Source: Streptomyces spinosisporus (GTDB lineage: Bacteria; Actinomycetota; Actinomycetes; Streptomycetales; Streptomycetaceae). From it: a stretch of 64,000 nucleotides of DNA. The DNA is taken from contig NZ_JALDAX010000002.1 of NCBI RefSeq assembly GCF_022698145.1, positions 372,001-436,000 on the forward strand, given 5' to 3'. Positions 60,124-64,000 of the stretch are shown in pieces; the first letter of the stretch is position 1; each line of letters starts with the position of its first letter. Under the pieces are notes generated by a model that did not search any database, was not told where the DNA came from, and saw only the letters and a program-made list of their open reading frames with translations. Both the position numbers and the translations under genes were made by a program.

Positions 60124-63100
60124 TCACTTGGCGTAGTAGGCGTTGTAGATCGAGATCGTCGACTTGTTGCCCTTCTTGTCGGTGATCTTGGCGTGGAAGG
60201 AGATGGCCTTGCCCTTGGCCGGGTTCTTCACCTTGATCCTGCCGTGGACGACGTCGAGCTTCTTCCAGGTCTGGCCGTAGTCGTAGGAGACGTACACCGA
60301 CAGGGACTTGAGGTTGCCGCCCTTGGCCGAGCCCTCGACGGTCACCGGGACGGTGGCCGTCTTTCCGGCCTCGACCCTGCTGCCCAGGTCCGTGGTGGCG
60401 CCGAAGCGGGCCGTGGAGGCGGGGAGCTTGGCGACACCGGACGTCTTCTTGGAGCGGAACGTCCAGCTCGCGTCGATGCGGGTGGAGGCCGCGGCGACCT
60501 TGACGCTGCGCTTGACCGAGGTGGTGAGCCTGTAGGCGGCCTCGCCCGCGGGGACCTTGAAGGTCTTCTCGCCGAACAGCGGGTCGTCGTTGGAGCCGAC
60601 CTCGGTGGAGCCGCGGTACAGGGTGGTCTTGACGGAGCTGAAGACCGAGGAGCCCGCGTGTGTGCTGCCGTCGGCGAACAGCGGGATCAGGCCGTAGATG
60701 CTGTTGCCGTCGCGGTACAGCCCGAAGTCGGCGTTCAGATGCGGCCCGAAGACGGCCGTGTTGAACGTCTTCGTGTAGCTCTTGCCGCCCTTGAAGGTCT
60801 GCGCGGCGCCGATCGTGTAGGCCGCCTCGGTGATCGGGAAGCCGTCCGCGTCGGTGCCGCCGTACTGCTCGAAGTCCATCCCCCACGTGACGCCGTTCGT
60901 GGTCGACAGATGCAGTGTGCGGGTGCCGGGCAGGGCCTGCGGTACGGCGATGGAAGAGGCGCCGCTGCTGAAGGGCAGCCAGCCGACGGCGCTGATCGCG
61001 CCCTTCTTGCCGCGCGCCGCGCCGCCGAGGCCGACCTTCACCGAGGCCAGCTCCGCCGCCTTCCAGTGCTTGGTGTAGCCGGTGGCGAGCTGCTTGACGA
61101 CCGCGCCGGTGGTGGCGTCGTACTGCTCGTCCGTGCCCTTGGTCCAGTGACCGTCCCACTGCTGGGTCAGCGAACCGTCGGTGATCTGCGCGCCGAGGCC
61201 CCGGGAGTGGAAGTTGTCGTAGGTGTCCAGGAACCAGCCGAAGCCGTAGCCGGAGTCACCGGCCGTGATCTCGTAACCCGGCGACGCGAACTCCGATGTG
61301 GCGGCCGCGTCCGGCATGGTGATGTCGACCGGCTTCGCGGTGCGCGCGTCCAGGTCGAGCGTCATGTTCTTCGTGACGCTCAGCTTCGGCTGCGCCAGCC
61401 AGTCGATGCCCTTGGTGGCGTCCTCCGGGTCCGCGAAGACGCCGGCGTCGAGGACGTAGGTGCCCTTGGGCAGCCGCGCGGTGACGGTGCCGGAGGCGTC
61501 GTAGGGGGCGTAGAACTTGTCCTTGCCGAGGCCGGAGATGCCCGCCAGGGTCGCGTTGTAGTACGGCGCCGGGGCGCCGTCGCGGCCGGTGAACTTCAGG
61601 GTGACGTCGTACGATTCGACCTCGCGCTGCACGGCCGCGGCCGTCCGCACGCTCTGGCCGCCGCCCGTCGCGGTCACGTACGCGGAGTACGCGCCGTCCA
61701 GCGTGCCACCCAGCTCGGTGTTCACCGTCAGGTCCACGGACGCCTTGCCGCCCGCCGGGACGGTCACCTTGGTCGCGGCGAGCTTGAAGAAGCCGGCCGG
61801 GGCCGCCTGCCCCTTGGGGTCGGTGGCGCTCACGGCCAGGTCCAGCGTGACGTCCTCGGTGCCGAGGTTGCGGTACGTCAGCTGCTTGGTGACCGGCTTG
61901 TCATCGGTGTGCGGCCACTGCGCGGTGCCGAAGCCCACCGAGACCGGGTCGGCGATCACGCTCTGCTCGATGGCCCTGTCGGCGGCGATACGGCCCGAAC
62001 CCTGCTGGTACGGCGTGTAGGTGCCGCCCTTCGCCGAGCCCGTCAGCGCACCCTTGAGCTCGGAGAACTTCCAGTCCGGGTGCTGCTGCTTGAGCAGCGC
62101 CGCGGCGCCCGCCACATGCGGGGTCGCCATCGACGTACCGGAGATGGTGAGGTAGCCCGGCGGGTTCTCGCCGACCTCCTGGTCGATGACGCTGCCGGGG
62201 GCGGCGGCCGCGGTGATGTCCACGCCGGGGGCCGTCACGTCGGGCTTGATCTGACCGTCGAGGCCGGGACCGCGGCTGGAGAACGACGCCAGCTTGTCGT
62301 TGTCGTCGACCGCGCCGACGGTGAGCGCGTCGGCCGCGCTGCCCGGGGAGCCGATGGTCTGCTCGCCGAAGTCGCCGTCGTTTCCGGCGGCGATCGCGAA
62401 CAGGATGCCCTTCTGCTCGGAGAGCTTGTTCACCTCGGCCTCGAGCGGGTCGATGCCGGGGGTGTCGCCGCCGCCGAGGCTGAGGTTGACGACGTCGGCG
62501 CCCTGCTCGGCCGCCCACTCCATGCCGGCCAGGATCTGGGAGTCGTCGCCGAAGCCGCTGTCGTCGAGCACCTTGCCGTTGAGCAGCTTCGCGTCCGGGG
62601 CGACGCCCTTGTACGTGCCGCCCGACTTGGCGCCCGTGCCCGCCGCGATGGACGCGACGTGCGTGCCGTGCCCGAACCTGTCGGTGGCGTCGGCGGCGGT
62701 GGAGAAGTTCTTCTCCGCGACGACCTGGCCCTTGAGGTCGGGGTGGGTCGCGTCGATGCCGGTGTCGAGGACGGCGATCCTGACGCCCTTGCCGGTGTAG
62801 CCGGCCGCCCACGCCTTCGGCGCGCCGATCTGCGGCACGGACTTGTCGAGGCTCGCCTTGCGGACCCCGTCGAGCCACACGTGCGCGATGCCGGAGGCGG
62901 CCTTGTCGCCGTCGGTGACCGCGCTCCACAGCTCGGCGGTGTCCTGCTGCGGCGTCTGCACGGCGTCCGCGTTCAGGGACGCGAGGCTCTCGCGGAGCCT
63001 GCCCGCGTCCCTCACGTCGGACTTGGCGGCCGAGGCGGCGCCCCGGTAGCCGACGATGACCTTCAGGCCGTTCTTCTGGGCTTTCCGGGTGGTCGCCCTG

Positions 63101-63483
63101 CCGAGTTCGGTGACGTCGAACAGGCGCTGGTCGACCTTGCCGGTCGCGATCAGGCGGGCGGCGTCGGCGGGCACGACCAGGGTGTGGCCGTCGGCCCTGC
63201 GTATCTGGACGGGTATGTGCTCGCGGCCCTTCGCGCGCTCCAGGCCGACGACCCGGCCCTTGGCGTCGACGGCGACGCGGTCACCCGTGATCAGCGTGAT
63301 GCGGTGCTTCGCGGTGAGCGAGGCGGTGGTCGAGGCGGCCTTCGCGGTGGGCGAGGCGGCCGTCGAAGTGGCCGACGCCTGCCCGGACTTGGCCTCGGCC
63401 GGGCTGGTCATGCCCGCCGCGAGGGCCACGGCCGCCGCCGTGGCGACGGCGGACGCGCATGCTCTTTTCACTTGTCTGCGCAA
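60124..63483 (-). CDS. Large secreted subtilisin-like serine protease (S8)
   Basis: 1119 aa. Signal peptide VKRACASAVATAAAVALAAGMTSPAEA; the start is TTG at 63483 (AGGGGG four bases upstream) or GTG at 63471. Prodomain to about 210, then the S8 domain: D240 in VLDTGIDATHPDL, H272 in FGHGTHVASIAAG, oxyanion N368 in AAGND and S451 in SGTSMATPHVAGA. About 600 C-terminal residues are beta-rich (Fn3/Ig-like) and may bind substrate or wall. No LPxTG, so freely secreted. Nutritional or morphogenetic protease. Confidence 0.93.
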   Translation of the reverse strand: MRRQVKRACASAVATAAAVALAAGMTSPAEAKSGQASATSTAASPTAKAASTTASLTAKHRITLITGDRVAVDAKGRVVGLERAKGREHIPVQIRRADGHTLVVPADAARLIATGKVDQRLFDVTELGRATTRKAQKNGLKVIVGYRGAASAAKSDVRDAGRLRESLASLNADAVQTPQQDTAELWSAVTDGDKAASGIAHVWLDGVRKASLDKSVPQIGAPKAWAAGYTGKGVRIAVLDTGIDATHPDLKGQVVAEKNFSTAADATDRFGHGTHVASIAAGTGAKSGGTYKGVAPDAKLLNGKVLDDSGFGDDSQILAGMEWAAEQGADVVNLSLGGGDTPGIDPLEAEVNKLSEQKGILFAIAAGNDGDFGEQTIGSPGSAADALTVGAVDDNDKLASFSSRGPGLDGQIKPDVTAPGVDITAAAAPGSVIDQEVGENPPGYLTISGTSMATPHVAGAAALLKQQHPDWKFSELKGALTGSAKGGTYTPYQQGSGRIAADRAIEQSVIADPVSVGFGTAQWPHTDDKPVTKQLTYRNLGTEDVTLDLAVSATDPKGQAAPAGFFKLAATKVTVPAGGKASVDLTVNTELGGTLDGAYSAYVTATGGGQSVRTAAAVQREVESYDVTLKFTGRDGAPAPYYNATLAGISGLGKDKFYAPYDASGTVTARLPKGTYVLDAGVFADPEDATKGIDWLAQPKLSVTKNMTLDLDARTAKPVDITMPDAAATSEFASPGYEITAGDSGYGFGWFLDTYDNFHSRGLGAQITDGSLTQQWDGHWTKGTDEQYDATTGAVVKQLATGYTKHWKAAELASVKVGLGGAARGKKGAISAVGWLPFSSGASSIAVPQALPGTRTLHLSTTNGVTWGMDFEQYGGTDADGFPITEAAYTIGAAQTFKGGKSYTKTFNTAVFGPHLNADFGLYRDGNSIYGLIPLFADGSTHAGSSVFSSVKTTLYRGSTEVGSNDDPLFGEKTFKVPAGEAAYRLTTSVKRSVKVAAASTRIDASWTFRSKKTSGVAKLPASTARFGATTDLGSRVEAGKTATVPVTVEGSAKGGNLKSLSVYVSYDYGQTWKKLDVVHGRIKVKNPAKGKAISFHAKITDKKGNKSTISIYNAYYAK

Positions 63484-63559
63484 GTCTCCCCCTGGAGATG
63501 GAGTACCGGGGTCAATCCCCTGTCACCCGGCCGGGGGTGGTCTCGTACACACGCTCGTG

Positions 63560-63592
63560 CACCCCCCGGAACACGCAGTATGCCGGGGGGTG
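63560..63592 (-). terminator. Terminator after the ABC ATPase gene
   Basis: Perfect 10-bp stem CACCCCCCGG (63560-63569) / CCGGGGGGTG (63583-63592), 13-base loop, 56 bases beyond the stop at 63648. Two direct CACCTCAAG copies lie between (63599 and 63619). Confidence 0.8.
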
Positions 63593-63647
63593 TTCGGACA
63601 CCTCAAGAGATGAAGAAGCACCTCAAGTGACCAGAGGGAAGCGTGAG

Positions 63648-64000
63648 TTACGCTCCGGCGTTCTCCTTCACGGTGATCCGGCCCTTGCGGATCGTCGCCA
63701 GGCGCGGGGCCTTCTTCGCGATGGCGGAGTCGTGGGTGACCATGATGAAGGTCAGCCCGAGCTCCTTCCACATGCGCTCCAGCACCTCCATGATCTCGTC
63801 GCGCATCGACTCGTCGAGGTTGCCGGTGGGCTCGTCCGCGAGCAGCACCTTGGGCTCCTTCACCAGCGCACGCGCGATCGCGACGCGCTGCTGCTGCCCT
63901 CCGGACATCTCGCCGGGCAGATGCCCGAGGCGTTCACCGAGACCGACCGACCTCAGCGCCTCGGCCGCCCGCTCACGGCGGTCCTTCGTCTTCACGCCCA
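63648..64000 (-). CDS. ABC transporter ATPase (LolD/MacB-type), N-terminus outside window
   Basis: The last 117 residues are seen; the Walker A and Q-loop lie right of base 64000. Visible are signature MSGGQQQRVAIARAL, Walker B KVLLADEPTGNLDE, D-loop and switch FIMVTHDSAIAKKAPR. EPTGNLDE and the short C-terminus mark the FtsX-permease-associated group. No permease gene follows on the 3-prime side; it may be upstream, beyond the window. Confidence 0.9.
   Translation of the reverse strand, partial: GVKTKDRRERAAEALRSVGLGERLGHLPGEMSGGQQQRVAIARALVKEPKVLLADEPTGNLDESMRDEIMEVLERMWKELGLTFIMVTHDSAIAKKAPRLATIRKGRITVKENAGA

Noticed and set aside
60034..63630. A 1198-codon plus-strand open frame opposite the subtilase
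   Set aside because: Composition is Gly/Ala/Arg/Val-repetitive shadow of the real subtilase, which carries all catalytic motifs.
1..64000. CRISPR arrays, tRNA and rRNA genes
   Set aside because: The tandem repeats found (11, 14, 18, 23 bp) have no spacers, and no cloverleaf or rRNA segment was recognised.

Overview
The window is GC-rich, dense actinobacterial DNA. GTG and TTG starts, four-base ATGA/GTGA start-stop overlaps, TAGnnT-type -10 boxes and GC-rich hairpins without U-tracts all point to Streptomyces or a close relative. Mycothiol S-conjugate amidase (mca) and GTP-dependent PEP carboxykinase (pckG) fit this. From memory, not a search, the order pckG ... mca, greA, ilvA-type dehydratase, cystathionine gamma-synthase, msrA matches a conserved Streptomyces chromosomal-core segment; several non-conserved genes appear to have been inserted into it.

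Layout. 1-4.7 kb: an IclR regulator (cut by the left edge) and a PfkB sugar-acid kinase diverge from a D-serine-dehydratase-like deaminase and an N-acyl-D-amino-acid deacylase. Together these fit a route N-acetyl-D-glucosaminate > D-glucosaminate > 2-keto-3-deoxygluconate > KDPG (inference). 4.7-12.9 kb: secreted trypsin-like protease, one-TM protein, alanine-type aminotransferase, a small conserved protein, a polysaccharide pyruvyl transferase, pckG and a hemolysin III-type membrane protein. 13-15.2 kb: a drug-efflux MFS gene with its TetR repressor, apparently leaderless. 15.2-19.5 kb: Mut7-C RNase-like protein, a chloramphenicol-type exporter behind a leader peptide and hairpins, and a thioredoxin-domain YyaL-family protein. 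19.6-33.1 kb is the most accessory-looking part: a lone large serine recombinase, TetR/quinone oxidoreductase, FAD monooxygenase/MFS pair, a NarL-type two-component system with a MacB-like ABC transporter sharing duplicated promoter elements, and TetR/NmrA-type reductase.

33.2-46.8 kb: a membrane STAND/TPR protein, mca with a tiny membrane protein, DUF4307-type protein, greA, a DrrAB-like ABC exporter, threonine dehydratase, MarR, a sigma-like protein with a small membrane protein, cystathionine gamma-synthase, a phased array of DnaA-box-like sites, an unrecognised membrane-anchored protein and msrA. 46.8-64 kb: a cell-wall-anchored surface protein, AHSA1-family protein, a CPBP protease/histidine kinase/response regulator operon, a secreted phosphodiester glycosidase, membrane protein plus serine hydrolase, NAD(P)-binding protein, VOC protein, zinc alcohol dehydrogenase with divergent XRE regulator, an antibiotic-monooxygenase/truncated-haemoglobin fusion, a large secreted subtilase and the C-terminal part of an ABC ATPase cut by the right edge.

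The strongest second-look items are the putative N-acetylglucosaminate catabolic cluster, the four DnaA-box-like sites at exact 23-bp spacing (44968-45045), the leader peptide before the chloramphenicol exporter, the duplicated 48/49-bp element controlling the two-component/ABC locus, and the STAND protein whose Walker A lysine is an arginine. No tRNA, rRNA or CRISPR array was seen.
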